DNA of 64,000 nt from Microbaculum marinum (GCF_042646165.1 NZ_JBHRTC010000007.1), one strand, 5' to 3'. Positions 7,488 to 16,979 are shown, numbered from the stretch's first letter. Made by a program: numbers and translations. Notes: generated by a model not told the origin, from the sequence alone.

Positions 7488-8870
7488 TCAGGAGCGGAGC
7501 CTTTCGATCCAGGTCTTGGCCCGGGCCTTCACGTTCGCCGGAGCCGTGCCGCCGTAGCTCGTCCGGCTCCTGACGGAGTTGTCGACACCCAGCACCTCGA
7601 AGACCTCGGCGGTGATCCGCTGGTCGACCGCCTGGAACTCCTCGAGGGTCAGCGCGTCGAGATCGCGTGAATTCTCCGAGGCGACCGCGACGATGCGGCC
7701 GGTGACGTGGTGGGCCTCGCGGAACGGCATGTTCAGCGCCCGCACCAGCCAGTCGGCGAGGTCGGTCGCGGTGGAATAGCCGGCGCCGGCGGCGGCCGCC
7801 ATGCGCTCGCGGTTCGGCTGCATGTCGGAGACCATGCCGGTCATCGCGGCAACGACAAGTTCGGCGGCGTCGAGCGCGTCGAAGAACGGCTCCTTGTCCT
7901 CCTGCATGTCCTTGGAATAGGCGAGCGGCAGGCCCTTCATCACGGTCATGAGGCCGATCGTCGCGCCGAAGATGCGGCCGGTCTTGGCGCGGACCAGTTC
8001 GGCGGCGTCGGGATTGCGCTTCTGCGGCATGATCGAGGAGCCGGTGGTCCAGGCATCCGACAGCCTGACGAAGCCGAACTGCGCCGAGGACCAGATCACG
8101 ATCTCCTCGGCGAAGCGGGACATGTGGACCGCCAGGATCGACAGCGCCGACAGGGTCTCGAGCACGAAATCGCGGTCCGAGACGGCGTCGAGCGAGTTCG
8201 CCATCGGCCGATCGAAGCCGAGCGCCGCGGCGGTCTGTTCCCGGTCGATCGGAAACGAGGTGCCGGCCAGAGCGGCAGCGCCGAGCGGAGATTCGTTCAG
8301 TCTCCGCCGGGCGTCCTGCAGCCGGCCGCGGTCGCGTGCCGTCATTTCGACATAGGCGAGAAGATGATGGCCGAAGGTCACGGGCTGGGCGGCCTGCAGG
8401 TGCGTGAAGCCCGGCATCACCACGTCGTGGTGCTCCAGCGCCTTGTTCGCCAGCGCCGTCTGCAGCGCCGCGATCGCGGCGTCCAGACGGTCGACGGCGT
8501 CGCGCACGTAGAGCCGGAAATCGGTGGCGACCTGATCGTTGCGCGAGCGGGCGGTGTGCAGGCGGCCTGCGGCCGGGCCGATCAGCTCGGACAGCCGCGC
8601 CTCGACGTTCATGTGGATGTCCTCGAGCGACTTCGAGAACGTGAAGCCGCCGGCCTCGATCTCTGACGCGATCGTGTCTAGACCTCTGGCAATCTCCTTC
8701 CCATCTTGCTCAGACAGGATACCCTGCCTGACGAGCATGGCGGCATGCGCCCGGGAGCCGGCGATGTCCTGGGCCCAGAAGCGGCGGTCGAAGTCGATCG
8801 AGGCATTGATCGCTTCCATCACCGCGTCGGGACCGGCGACGAAGCGGCCGCCCCACATCTTGTTGCTCAT
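7488..8870 (-). CDS. argH: Argininosuccinate lyase
   Basis: The 460-residue enzyme cleaves argininosuccinate to arginine and fumarate, the last step of arginine synthesis. It carries the fumarase/lyase superfamily signature GSSIMPQKRNPDAAE, the active-site loop that holds the catalytic serine, plus the N-terminal SNKMWGGRF and the HTARSRNDQVATDFRLY segment. Length is normal. It is divergent from tlpA across 53 bases, an arrangement well known in rhizobia. The lysA/lppL genes that often follow argH there are absent here. Confidence 0.97.
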   Translation of the reverse strand: MSNKMWGGRFVAGPDAVMEAINASIDFDRRFWAQDIAGSRAHAAMLVRQGILSEQDGKEIARGLDTIASEIEAGGFTFSKSLEDIHMNVEARLSELIGPAAGRLHTARSRNDQVATDFRLYVRDAVDRLDAAIAALQTALANKALEHHDVVMPGFTHLQAAQPVTFGHHLLAYVEMTARDRGRLQDARRRLNESPLGAAALAGTSFPIDREQTAAALGFDRPMANSLDAVSDRDFVLETLSALSILAVHMSRFAEEIVIWSSAQFGFVRLSDAWTTGSSIMPQKRNPDAAELVRAKTGRIFGATIGLMTVMKGLPLAYSKDMQEDKEPFFDALDAAELVVAAMTGMVSDMQPNRERMAAAAGAGYSTATDLADWLVRALNMPFREAHHVTGRIVAVASENSRDLDALTLEEFQAVDQRITAEVFEVLGVDNSVRSRTSYGGTAPANVKARAKTWIERLRS

Positions 8871-8923
8871 GGCGTCACTCCGCGATACCCGGTCTTCGCC
8901 GGGCAGTAAGGAAAGAAGGTGCG

Positions 8924-9601
8924 ATGGACGAACATCAATCGAAGAGAGGGATCAGGCGGCTTCTCCTGACCCTCGCCATTCTGGTGGGCCTCATCATCCT
9001 CGCTGCTGCCGCGGTATACGGGATCGTCTGGCGCGGACGCAATGCCGAGGCCGCGGAAGCGGCCTGCAATTCGGCGGTCGAACTGGCGAAGGCCGTCGAT
9101 CCGCTCGCAACCGGAGAGGTTGCCGCCCTGATCGTACACGACACTCCAGCGCCGGTGGCGGACCTGACCTTCGTCGACGCCTCGGGCGCTGAGCGCAGGC
9201 TCTCGGAGTGGCGGGGCAAGGCCGTTCTCTTCAATCTGTGGGCCACCTGGTGCGCGCCCTGCCGGCACGAGATGCCGGCGCTCGACAACCTGCAGGCGGA
9301 ACTGGGCGGCGACGATTTCGAGGTCGTGGCAGTCAACATCGACACAGGCGGCGACGAGAAGCCGAAGGCGTTTCTTCGAGACGTCGAGGTGGATACCCTT
9401 CGCTACTACGCCGATCACACCACCGGCGTGTTTCGCGAACTCAAGAAGTCCGGCAAGGCGTTCGGTTTGCCGACGACGCTGCTGATCGACCGCGAGGGCT
9501 GCGAGATCGGCCACATGGCCGGGCCGGCGCAATGGGACTCGGAGGACGCGAAGGCGCTGATCGGCGCGCTGGTCGGACAGGGGGCTGAAGGTTCGAGCTG
9601 A
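8924..9601 (+). CDS. tlpA: TlpA-like membrane-anchored thiol:disulfide oxidoreductase
   Basis: The 225-residue protein has an uncleaved N-terminal anchor (about residues 11-35) and a periplasmic thioredoxin-like domain with active site WCAPC (Cys110, Cys113). In Bradyrhizobium the TlpA protein reduces cytochrome oxidase copper-insertion partners. That role is known for the family, and here it rests on the fold plus the argH-tlpA divergent neighbourhood. The ATG follows aaagaagg. A redoxin-type strand with a cis-proline (FGLPTTLLIDREG) is present, as expected. The C-terminal tail repeats Gly/Ala-rich sequence of no evident function. Confidence 0.9.
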   Translation: MDEHQSKRGIRRLLLTLAILVGLIILAAAAVYGIVWRGRNAEAAEAACNSAVELAKAVDPLATGEVAALIVHDTPAPVADLTFVDASGAERRLSEWRGKAVLFNLWATWCAPCRHEMPALDNLQAELGGDDFEVVAVNIDTGGDEKPKAFLRDVEVDTLRYYADHTTGVFRELKKSGKAFGLPTTLLIDREGCEIGHMAGPAQWDSEDAKALIGALVGQGAEGSS

Positions 9602-9633
9602 AGGCCAGCGCCTGAAGGCTCGGGGCTGAACGG

Positions 9634-10821
9634 CTAGGCGATTCGCACGACCCGAGACATCCCGGATGCCGGCGACTTCCTGGCCAGCACCGTCTGGTTC
9701 CTGCCGCGCGCCTTGGCCCGGTAGAGCGCATCGTCAGCCCGTCGCAGCACCTCGGAAAACGTGCAGGCCTCGCCCTCGCATATGGCGACGCCGACACTGA
9801 CCGTCGCCGTGACGGCGCCCCCCGGCAAGGTTGCGCAGGCGGCCTGGAAGCCGTTCCTGACGCGTTCGGCATAGGCAAAGCCGACGTCGGCGGCCGCGCC
9901 GGGCAGGACGATCGCGAATTCCTCGCCGCCGATGCGTCCGACGATGTCTATCGCCCGCACGCTTTCGCGCGCCACCGCGGCGAAGCATTCGATGACGCGG
10001 TCGCCAGTCGCGTGGCCGAACGTATCGTTGATCGTCTTGAACCGGTCGATGTCGAAGATCAGCACCGAGATCGGTTCCTTGTTGCGAACGTGCCGGTGCA
10101 GTTCCTCGGTGGCGCCCTCCATGAATGCGCCGCGGTTCGACAATCCCGTCAGGGAATCAACGGTCGCGGCCTTCTTGTGCTGCACTTCGCTGCGTTCCTT
10201 CATCATGGCGATCAGGAATATCGCGGTGCCGATCGTGAAGACCATGTGCTCGAAATGCACGAGGGAGAAGACGGATCCGAAATTCGGGTCCTCGTTCGGC
10301 GGAGCGCCGAGCAGCACGTCGACGATCGAGGCCACGAACAGGGTGCCGTGAACGACGAGCAGGGCGATCATCGGCCAGCGGGCGAACAACCGCTCGCGGC
10401 CATCCCGCCAAAGCCCCCATCCGGCGGCGTATGTATATCCGGCGATGATCGCCGCCCCCAGGATCGAGTGCACCGCGCCGGCCGCGGTGAAGCCGGGAAC
10501 GAGGCACGCGACGATCCACGCCGCGGCGCCCGCGAACGTGACGGCCGGCGGGGCGGACCGATGGTCGAACCGCCGTGCGGCGGCCCACACCAGCCCGCTG
10601 GCGAGCACGAACAGGCCGGTGATGTAGACGAGCCACTCGGGCTTCAGCACATCGTGGAACGCGAAGATCCCGATGGCGATGCCGACAAGGAAGTTCGCTG
10701 CGGACCAGAAGAGGGCCGCGCTGGTGCCCCGGTACCACCACCACGCCAGCGCCAGAAAGCAGCCGCTGAGCATGGATACGAAGGAACCGGCGACCATCAG
10801 GGTATTGACGTCCAGGTGCAT
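9634..10821 (-). CDS. Membrane-bound diguanylate cyclase (GGDEF)
   Basis: The protein has about seven N-terminal membrane helices (residues 5-200) followed by a GGDEF domain. The active-site motif is GGEEF (residues 298-302), so catalysis of cyclic di-GMP synthesis from two GTP is expected. An RxxD inhibitory site (RAID) lies five residues before it, indicating product feedback. Substrate-binding FDIDRFKTINDTFGH is intact. I chose the ATG at 10821 because the first transmembrane segment starts right after it; a longer frame from 10905 adds 28 polar residues of low plausibility. The sensor part resembles no named domain I can assign. Confidence 0.9.
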   Translation of the reverse strand: MHLDVNTLMVAGSFVSMLSGCFLALAWWWYRGTSAALFWSAANFLVGIAIGIFAFHDVLKPEWLVYITGLFVLASGLVWAAARRFDHRSAPPAVTFAGAAAWIVACLVPGFTAAGAVHSILGAAIIAGYTYAAGWGLWRDGRERLFARWPMIALLVVHGTLFVASIVDVLLGAPPNEDPNFGSVFSLVHFEHMVFTIGTAIFLIAMMKERSEVQHKKAATVDSLTGLSNRGAFMEGATEELHRHVRNKEPISVLIFDIDRFKTINDTFGHATGDRVIECFAAVARESVRAIDIVGRIGGEEFAIVLPGAAADVGFAYAERVRNGFQAACATLPGGAVTATVSVGVAICEGEACTFSEVLRRADDALYRAKARGRNQTVLARKSPASGMSRVVRIA

Positions 10822-10993
10822 GTGCCCGGATCCGATCGATATTTGGAGGTCTTCCGATTGTCGTGCGCCCGCCGGAAGGGTGTCCCTGCCGGCGCGACGA
10901 TGCATTGCGGCACCGGCAGAGCCTTAGCAAATTGTTAAGGAATGGGCAAAGGCGATATCCGGCCGGGCGCCCCGCGACCGGCGCGGCCGGGGC

Positions 10994-11920
10994 TCAGCGC
11001 GTCGGGACGGGAACGTCGCCGCGATAGTCGTAGAAGCCGCGCTGGGTCTTGCGGCCGAGCCAGCCGGCCTCGACGTACTTCACAAGCAGTGGGCAGGGAC
11101 GGTACTTGGAATCGGCCAGACCCTCGTAGAGCACCTGCATGATCGAGAGGCAGGTATCGAGGCCGATGAAATCGGCCAGCTCCAGCGGCCCCATCGGGTG
11201 GCGGGCGCCGAGGCGCATTGCGGTATCGATCGCCACCACCGAGCCGACGCCCTCGTACAGGACGTAGATCGCCTCGTTGATCATCGGCAACAGGATGCGA
11301 TTGACCATGAAGGCGGGGAAGTCTTCGGAAACGGCGATGGTCTTGTCGAGCTTGTCGACATAGACCCGTGCGGTTTCGAAGGTCGTGTCCTCGGTGGCGA
11401 TGCCGCGGACGAGCTCGACCAGTTCCATGACCGGAACCGGATTCATGAAGTGGATGCCGATGAAGCGTTCCGGCCGGTCGGTCGAGGAGGCCAGCCGGGT
11501 GATCGAGATCGACGACGTGTTGGTGGCCAGCAGCGCTTCGGGCTTCAGCAGCGGACACAGCCGCTTGAAGATGTCGCGCTTGACCTCCTCATTCTCGACG
11601 GCCGATTCGATGACGAGGTCGACTTCGCCGAGGCCTGCAAGGTCTTCCGAACCGCTGATCCTCGCGATGGCCTGCTGGCGCTCCTCCTCGGTGATGCGGC
11701 CGGAGGCGACCTGCCGGGCCATGTTGCCGTTGATGGTGGCAAGACCCGACTCGATGCGTTCGAGGCTGACGTCGTGGATCTTCACGTCGAACCCGGCAAG
11801 CGCGCTGACATGGGCAATGCCGCTGCCCATCTGTCCGGCACCGATCACGCCCACCGAGCGGATTGCCGTATCGTCGCTCCCGTCCGTCACGCTCGCGTCA
11901 CTCCGAATTGCAATGCGCAC
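10994..11920 (-). CDS. 3-hydroxyacyl-CoA (3-hydroxybutyryl-CoA) dehydrogenase
   Basis: The 308-residue, single-function enzyme has an NAD-binding Rossmann domain (VGVIGAGQMGSGIAHV near residue 25) and a C-terminal helical domain with the catalytic SSISITRLA and HFMNPVPVMELVE segments. The His in HFMNP and the Glu in VIESAVENEEVK match the catalytic pair. It interconverts 3-hydroxyacyl-CoA and acetoacetyl-CoA. The small size and sequence suggest the four-carbon form. It sits just downstream of etfA on the same strand, a grouping common in this order, and would suit both butyrate metabolism and the ethylmalonyl-CoA pathway. Confidence 0.92.
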   Translation of the reverse strand: MRIAIRSDASVTDGSDDTAIRSVGVIGAGQMGSGIAHVSALAGFDVKIHDVSLERIESGLATINGNMARQVASGRITEEERQQAIARISGSEDLAGLGEVDLVIESAVENEEVKRDIFKRLCPLLKPEALLATNTSSISITRLASSTDRPERFIGIHFMNPVPVMELVELVRGIATEDTTFETARVYVDKLDKTIAVSEDFPAFMVNRILLPMINEAIYVLYEGVGSVVAIDTAMRLGARHPMGPLELADFIGLDTCLSIMQVLYEGLADSKYRPCPLLVKYVEAGWLGRKTQRGFYDYRGDVPVPTR

Positions 11921-11984
11921 GAGCTAGCACGTTACCCGGGCCGCGTGAAGTACGTTCCTGCTGCATTGCAACCACGGCGCCCCG

Positions 11985-12929
11985 TCACTTTCCGGCTTTC
12001 GCCAGCTCCGCTTCGAGTTCCGGCAGCAGCTGGAAGAGATCGCCGACGAGGCCGTAGTCGGCCACCTGAAAGATCGGCGCTTCCTCGTCCTTGTTGATGG
12101 CGACGATCACCTTGGAATCCTTCATGCCTGCCAGATGCTGGATGGCGCCGGAGATGCCGACGGCGACGTAGAGCTCCGGCGCGACCACCTTGCCGGTCTG
12201 GCCGACCTGATAGTCGTTGGACATGTAGCCGGCATCGACGGCGGCGCGGCTGGCGCCGATCGCAGCGCCGAGCCTGTCGGCGACCGGCATCAGCACGGTC
12301 TCGAAGTTCTCGTGAGAGCCCATGCCGCGGCCGCCGGACACGACGATCTTCGCGGAGGTCAGTTCCGGACGGTCGGACTTGGTCAGTTCCTCGCCAATGA
12401 ACTCGGAGACCGAGGGGAGGTCGGGCACGGAAACCGTCTCGACGGCAGCCGAACCGCCGGTGCCGACTGCCGGAAACGCGGTGGCACGGACCGTCACGAT
12501 CTTCTTGGCGTCGTTCGACTTCACCACCTGGATGGCGTTGCCCGCATAGATCGGCCGCTCGAAGGTATCGGGAGCTTCCACCGCGGTGATCTCGGAGACC
12601 TGCATGACGTCGAGCAGGGCGGCGATCCGGGGCATGAAGTTCTTGGCGCTGGTCGTCGCGGCCGCGACGACGGCGTCATAGTCGCCGGCGAGCGACGTGA
12701 CGAGCGCGGCCATCGGCTCGGCCAGACGATGCTCGAGCGCGTCGGCCTCGGCGACGAGCACCTTGCGGGCGCCATCCAGCTTGCCCGCCTGTTCGGCGGC
12801 CGCGCCGCAGCCCTTGCCGGCCACCAGCACGTCCACGTCGGAGCCGATCGCCGTTGCGGCGCTCATGGCCTTCGCGGTGAGGTCGCTCAGGCTCGAATTG
12901 TCGTGTTCCGCAATCAGTAGGACCGCCAT
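11985..12929 (-). CDS. etfA: Electron transfer flavoprotein alpha subunit
   Basis: The 314-residue FAD-binding subunit forms, with EtfB, the soluble carrier that takes electrons from acyl-CoA dehydrogenases to ETF-ubiquinone oxidoreductase. The C-terminal FAD domain shows VSGGRGMGS, GYMSNDYQVGQTGKVVAPELYVAVGISGAIQH and a terminal INKDEEAPIFQVADYGLVGD block. The ATG overlaps the stop of etfB by one base (TGATG), so translation is coupled. Upstream codons in the same frame run through etfB and are not part of the gene. It may serve the methylsuccinyl-CoA dehydrogenase encoded at 31 kb. Confidence 0.97.
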   Translation of the reverse strand: MAVLLIAEHDNSSLSDLTAKAMSAATAIGSDVDVLVAGKGCGAAAEQAGKLDGARKVLVAEADALEHRLAEPMAALVTSLAGDYDAVVAAATTSAKNFMPRIAALLDVMQVSEITAVEAPDTFERPIYAGNAIQVVKSNDAKKIVTVRATAFPAVGTGGSAAVETVSVPDLPSVSEFIGEELTKSDRPELTSAKIVVSGGRGMGSHENFETVLMPVADRLGAAIGASRAAVDAGYMSNDYQVGQTGKVVAPELYVAVGISGAIQHLAGMKDSKVIVAINKDEEAPIFQVADYGLVGDLFQLLPELEAELAKAGK

Positions 12930-13678
12930 CAGATCACTCCCGCCTCGTTCTTCAGCTTGTCCACCAGTTCGGCGACGCTGCCGACCTTGACGCCGGCCTG
13001 GCGCGCCGGCGGCTCGGTGGTCTTGAGCACCTCCAGCCGCGGCGCGATGTCTACGCCGTAGTCGTCGGCGGTCTTCTCGTCGATCGGCTTCTTCTTCGCC
13101 TTCATGATGTTGGGCAGCGAGGCGTAGCGCGGTTCGTTCAGACGCAGGTCCGTGGTGACGATCGCGGGCATGTTCAGCCTGATCGTCTGCAGGCCGCCGT
13201 CGACTTCGCGGATCACCGTCATGGAGCCGTCGCCGATCTCGATCTTCGAGGCGAAGGTGCCCTGTGGCCAATCGAGCAGGGCGGCCAGCATCTGGCCGGT
13301 CTGGTTGGCGTCGTCGTCGATCGCCTGCTTGCCGAGGATCACCAGCCCCGGCTGCTCGGCCTCGACAACGCCCTTGAGGATCTTGGCGACCGCCAGCGGC
13401 TCGACCGGACCGTCCGCCTTGACGAGGATGCCGCGGTCGGCGCCCATTGCGAGCGCGGTGCGGATCGTCTCGGACGATTGGGCGGGGCCGATCGACACGG
13501 CGACGATCTCCTCGACCTTGCCCGCTTCCTTCAGACGGATCGCCTCTTCGACGGCAATCTCGTCGAACGGGTTCATCGACATCTTGACGTTGGCAAGCTC
13601 GACGCCCGATCCATCGCCCCTGACGCGGATCTTGACGTTGTAGTCCACAACCCGCTTGACGGGCACCAGAACCTTCAT
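12929..13678 (-). CDS. etfB: Electron transfer flavoprotein beta subunit
   Basis: The 249-residue partner of EtfA binds AMP. Typical features are the N-terminal MKVLVPVKRVVDYNVKIRV, the NPFDEIAVEEAIRLKE segment, the AMP-contacting LVILGKQAIDDDANQTGQM stretch and the C-terminal KAKKKPID motif. The ATG at 13678 follows gagggag. It is first in a tight etfB-etfA pair, with the hydroxyacyl-CoA dehydrogenase gene 64 bases beyond etfA. Confidence 0.97.
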   Translation of the reverse strand: MKVLVPVKRVVDYNVKIRVRGDGSGVELANVKMSMNPFDEIAVEEAIRLKEAGKVEEIVAVSIGPAQSSETIRTALAMGADRGILVKADGPVEPLAVAKILKGVVEAEQPGLVILGKQAIDDDANQTGQMLAALLDWPQGTFASKIEIGDGSMTVIREVDGGLQTIRLNMPAIVTTDLRLNEPRYASLPNIMKAKKKPIDEKTADDYGVDIAPRLEVLKTTEPPARQAGVKVGSVAELVDKLKNEAGVI

Positions 13679-13890
13679 GAAGCGAAACTCCCTCGGTGGA
13701 GAACCCGGACGGTTCTCGACATCGGACCGGACTCGGGCCGGGCCGGTCGCTGAAAGACGCGACGGATGGCGGATCCGTGCGACGAATGGCGGGCAGACGC
13801 CCGCTGTTCGAAGCGCGGCGGACGGTACTCACGCCATTCTGGCAAGTCAACGCCGTCCGGCGACCTCAATTGTCGCGCCGGCGGCACCGG

Positions 13891-14610
13891 TTACCGCCGG
13901 TTGGGCTGGGTGGCGGTGACGAGGCCGCGATCGAACAGCGGAACGCCCCGGCGGCGCATGAAAAGCACGAGGACCGCACCCGTCACCAGGCCGCCGATAT
14001 GGGCCCACCAGGCGACCTCCTCGTCGCTGCCGGTGGAGGCGACCATGACCACCTGCAGGACGACCCAGAATCCGAGGACCCAGGAGGCGGGAAGTCTCAG
14101 AGGCAGCCGCCAAAGCACCAGCACCCAGACCTTCACCTTCGGATGCAGCATCAGGTAGGCGGCAATCACGCCGGAGACCGCGCCGCTGGCACCGACCAGC
14201 GGTGCGACGGAGCGGGGCTGGACAAGGTCGTGCGCAAGGCCGGCGCCGGCGCCGCAGAGCAGGTAGAAGGCGAGGAAGCGCCAGTGACCCATGGCGTCCT
14301 CGACATTGTCGCCGAACACCCACAGGAACAGCATGTTCGACACCAGATGCAGGAAGCCGCCGTGGACGAACTGATAGGTGACCAGCGTCATGCCTTCCGG
14401 CACGACGGCGTATTGGCTCGGGAGCTCCCGGAAGTCGTTGAAGACGGCGGGGATGACGCCGAAACTGTAGGCAACCGGTTCCAGCCCATCGACGAAGATG
14501 CCGCTGGTGAAGAAGACATACACCAGGACGTTGACGGCGATCAGTCCGACCGTGACGTACTGGTACGGCAGATGCCTGAGCCGGTTGTCGTCGCTGATCG
14601 GAACGAACAT
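13891..14610 (-). CDS. Rhomboid-family intramembrane serine protease
   Basis: The 239-residue protein has about six membrane helices and the full rhomboid catalytic set: His88 and Asn92 in HLVSN, the nucleophile Ser142 in GASGAVSG, and His204 in AHIGG. It would cleave transmembrane substrates within the inner membrane. Substrate unknown. A long L1 loop between helices 1 and 2 (residues about 40-75) is typical of bacterial forms. The gene sits between the etf genes and the cobalamin adenosyltransferase, all on the minus strand. Confidence 0.93.
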   Translation of the reverse strand: MFVPISDDNRLRHLPYQYVTVGLIAVNVLVYVFFTSGIFVDGLEPVAYSFGVIPAVFNDFRELPSQYAVVPEGMTLVTYQFVHGGFLHLVSNMLFLWVFGDNVEDAMGHWRFLAFYLLCGAGAGLAHDLVQPRSVAPLVGASGAVSGVIAAYLMLHPKVKVWVLVLWRLPLRLPASWVLGFWVVLQVVMVASTGSDEEVAWWAHIGGLVTGAVLVLFMRRRGVPLFDRGLVTATQPNRR

Positions 14611-14640
14611 GGCATGTTGCCTCCGCTGCCCGATCGCTGC

Positions 14641-15228
14641 TCAGCGATTCTGGCCCTTTACCCACAGCACTTCGTCGGCCCCCTTGCCGTTTGCCCAGCG
14701 GCTGGCGACGAACAGAAAGTCCGAGGCCCGGTTGGCATATTTCAGGGCTGCGGCGCTCACCGCTTCGCCCTCCGTCATCGCCAGTTCGACCATCATCCGC
14801 TCGGCGCGCCGCATGACGGTGCGTGCGAGATGCAGATGCGCGGCAGCCGCGCTTCCGCCGGGCAGCACGAACGAGCGGAGCGGATGCAGATCGGCGTTCA
14901 ACGTGTCGATTTCCGATTCCAGCCGCGAAACCTGGCTCTCTGTGATCCGCAGCGGCTCCCAACCCAGATCCTCGCCCGTATCGGGGGTGCAGAGGTCCGC
15001 GCCGAGGTCGAACAGGTCGTTCTGTATCCGCGCCAGCATCGAATCGAGGTCGGCAAGCTGCGGATCGGAACCGGTCGAAAGCCGGGCGAGGCCGATCGCC
15101 GCGTTGGCCTCGTCCACCGTGCCGTATGCGGAAACACGCAGGTCGAACTTCGGCCGGCGCTCGCCTGTCGACAGCGCCGTCGTGCCGTCGTCGCCGGTCT
15201 TCGTGTAGATCTTGTTCAGAATGACCAC
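14641..15228 (-). CDS. Cob(I)alamin adenosyltransferase, PduO type
   Basis: The 195-residue enzyme transfers the adenosyl group of ATP to cob(I)alamin, giving adenosylcobalamin. The PduO family shows as the N-terminal ATP motif KIYTKTGDDGTTAL, then YGTVDEANAAIG, and the helix-bundle RRAERMMVEL and NRASDFLFVASRWAN segments. In this window its product is the likely cofactor for ethylmalonyl-CoA mutase at 41-43 kb. It is followed on the minus strand by the rhomboid gene and preceded by a twin-TM protein gene 22 bases upstream, a neighbourhood I recognise from related genomes. Confidence 0.95.
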   Translation of the reverse strand: MVILNKIYTKTGDDGTTALSTGERRPKFDLRVSAYGTVDEANAAIGLARLSTGSDPQLADLDSMLARIQNDLFDLGADLCTPDTGEDLGWEPLRITESQVSRLESEIDTLNADLHPLRSFVLPGGSAAAAHLHLARTVMRRAERMMVELAMTEGEAVSAAALKYANRASDFLFVASRWANGKGADEVLWVKGQNR

Positions 15229-15250
15229 GTGCGTGCTTTCCCGGTTGCCG

Positions 15251-15448
15251 CTACGAGCGACCCATCAGCCATATCGTGACCACGGCCACGCAGATGGCCA
15301 GGAACTGCAGGCCGACACGCCAGCGCATCAGTTTCTGGGACGTGTTGGGACTGCCGCCGCGCATCATGTTCCACAGACCGGCCAGCAGCACCAGGAACAC
15401 GACGCCCAATGCCACCGGCAGCGCATAGGTTACGAAGACTTCGGACAT
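15251..15448 (-). CDS. Small twin-transmembrane protein (HIG1-like)
   Basis: The 65-residue protein has two membrane helices (about residues 5-28 and 45-62) joined by a polar loop, RGGSPNTSQKLMRWRV. This matches the small twin-TM/HIG1-type family found next to cobalamin adenosyltransferase and etf genes in Alphaproteobacteria. HIG1 relatives act with respiratory supercomplexes in mitochondria; a role in the respiratory chain here is inference. It is short but clearly real, from its hydrophobic pattern and conserved place. Confidence 0.8.
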   Translation of the reverse strand: MSEVFVTYALPVALGVVFLVLLAGLWNMMRGGSPNTSQKLMRWRVGLQFLAICVAVVTIWLMGRS

Positions 15449-15497
15449 GGCACGACCTTATGGCCGGAATCGGGGTCGAGGTCACCCCTCCGTTTAT

Positions 15498-16007
15498 TCA
15501 ACTGTTCATCGTGAAAATAGCGAGATTGAGGGCGGCGGCGAAACAGACCCAGGCCAGGTAGGGCAGCATCAGGATGCCGGCGGGCCGGGAAATCCGCCAG
15601 AAGGCCCGGACGGTCCACGCGATGGCGGCGAGCAGCGCGGCAATGACGACAAGCCCCGATCCGGGGCTTTGGGCGGCGAAGAACGCCCAGGACCAGGCGC
15701 CGTTGAGTGCGAGCTGGACGCCAAAACCGACGAGCGCCCGCCGCTTCGATCCAGGATCCGCGGAGGTCCGCCAGACCAGCCAGGCGGCAACCGCCATCGC
15801 CACGTAGAGGATCGTCCAGACGATCGGAAACGCGACGTCGGGCGGCGTCCACGAGGGTTTGACTAGATTGGCGTACCAGGGCTCCAGATTCGGCGCGGTG
15901 GCCAGGGAGCCGAGATAGCCGACCGCCAGGCACGCCAGGACGATGCCGGCGAGGGCGGCAAGGTCGACGAGCGACGTGCGGCGTGGGGCCGTGGTGGGGG
16001 ATCGCAT
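15498..16007 (-). CDS. tspO: TspO/MBR-family membrane protein
   Basis: The 169-residue protein has five membrane helices and the Trp-rich signatures of TspO: KPSWTPPDVAFPIVWTILY, ALNGAWSWAFF and PYLAWVCFAAALN. The family binds porphyrins and, in Rhodobacter, negatively affects photosynthesis gene expression. That known role is not testable here, as no photosynthesis genes are in view. The ATG at 16007 gives a short polar lead before helix 1. It is 49 bases upstream of the twin-TM gene, on the same strand. Confidence 0.93.
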   Translation of the reverse strand: MRSPTTAPRRTSLVDLAALAGIVLACLAVGYLGSLATAPNLEPWYANLVKPSWTPPDVAFPIVWTILYVAMAVAAWLVWRTSADPGSKRRALVGFGVQLALNGAWSWAFFAAQSPGSGLVVIAALLAAIAWTVRAFWRISRPAGILMLPYLAWVCFAAALNLAIFTMNS

Positions 16008-16046
16008 CGTTTGCCGGACCTGTCGTTGCGCCTGTTGACGGCCTGT

Positions 16047-16979
16047 CTACGCGGAAATCGCCCTGCCCGGATCAACGCACCGGGTCGCGCTCAGCTTCAG
16101 CGACGACAACCGGTCGGCGAGAAAGTCGTAGACGAAGCGGATGCGGCGCGAATGGCGCAGGTCCCGGTGGGCGGTCAGCCAGATCGGCAGGTCCAGCGTC
16201 TCGTTGCGGAGTTCCGGAAACAGCTGAACCAGACCGTCGCGCTGGCCGAGGAAGATCGGGCCGATGCCGACGCCGAAGCCGCGCCTGACCATTTCCCACC
16301 CCGCAGCCTGCGAATCGCAACGGTAGGCGAAGACGTCGCGGTCGATCTCGACCCCCACTCGGCGGAAGCCGCGGATGATGACGTCGATGCGGTCGAAGCC
16401 GATCAGCGAGTGCTCCGAAAGGCCGGCGACGGTATCCGGCCGTCCGCGCCGGGCAAGATAGTCGGGGTGGGCGAACAGGCCGATGCCCATTTCCGCGACG
16501 AGCCGGGTGATGACGTCGTTCTGTTCGGGCCGGAACATCCTCAACGCGATGTCGGCTTCGCGCAGCAGCAGGTTCTCCGGCGTCATGCTGGCCACCACGT
16601 CGATCTTGATGCGGGGCTCCGCGATGTGAAGGTCCGCGAGGATGCCGGGCAGGACATAGACCGCGACCATTTCGCTTGCGGTGATCCGGACCGAGCCTTC
16701 GATCGCTTCGGCGCGACCTTCGGCGACCCGCCGCAGGCTCTCGGCCCGGTCGCGCATCGCCTGCGCATGCTCTACCAGCGACAGTCCGACTTCGGTGATG
16801 CGCAGTCCGGCGGAGGTCCGATCGAACAGGCGCACGCCGAGGGAGGCCTCGAGCTCCGCGATGTGCCGCCCGACCGTCGGCTGGCTGATGCCGAGGACGC
16901 GCGCCGCCCCGGACAGGCTCCCCTCCTCGGCGGTCGCCAGGAACGACGGTACGCGGCTCCAGTCGAGACTGCTGTACAT
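16047..16979 (-). CDS. LysR-family transcriptional regulator
   Basis: The 310-residue protein has an N-terminal winged helix-turn-helix (residues about 5-62, with GSLSGAARVLGISQPTVGRHIAELE) and a periplasmic-binding-type effector domain. I chose the ATG at 16979 because agagga lies 8 bases upstream and the helix-turn-helix starts at the normal distance; a longer frame from 17042 adds 21 unlikely residues. It is divergent from an epimerase gene across 177 bases, and a 14-bp palindrome in that gap is a candidate binding site. Effector unknown. Confidence 0.93.
   Translation of the reverse strand: MYSSLDWSRVPSFLATAEEGSLSGAARVLGISQPTVGRHIAELEASLGVRLFDRTSAGLRITEVGLSLVEHAQAMRDRAESLRRVAEGRAEAIEGSVRITASEMVAVYVLPGILADLHIAEPRIKIDVVASMTPENLLLREADIALRMFRPEQNDVITRLVAEMGIGLFAHPDYLARRGRPDTVAGLSEHSLIGFDRIDVIIRGFRRVGVEIDRDVFAYRCDSQAAGWEMVRRGFGVGIGPIFLGQRDGLVQLFPELRNETLDLPIWLTAHRDLRHSRRIRFVYDFLADRLSSLKLSATRCVDPGRAISA

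Noticed and set aside
11985..13850. A fused long form of etfA reaching through etfB
   Set aside because: The upstream codons are another frame of etfB; the true etfA start overlaps the etfB stop (TGATG).
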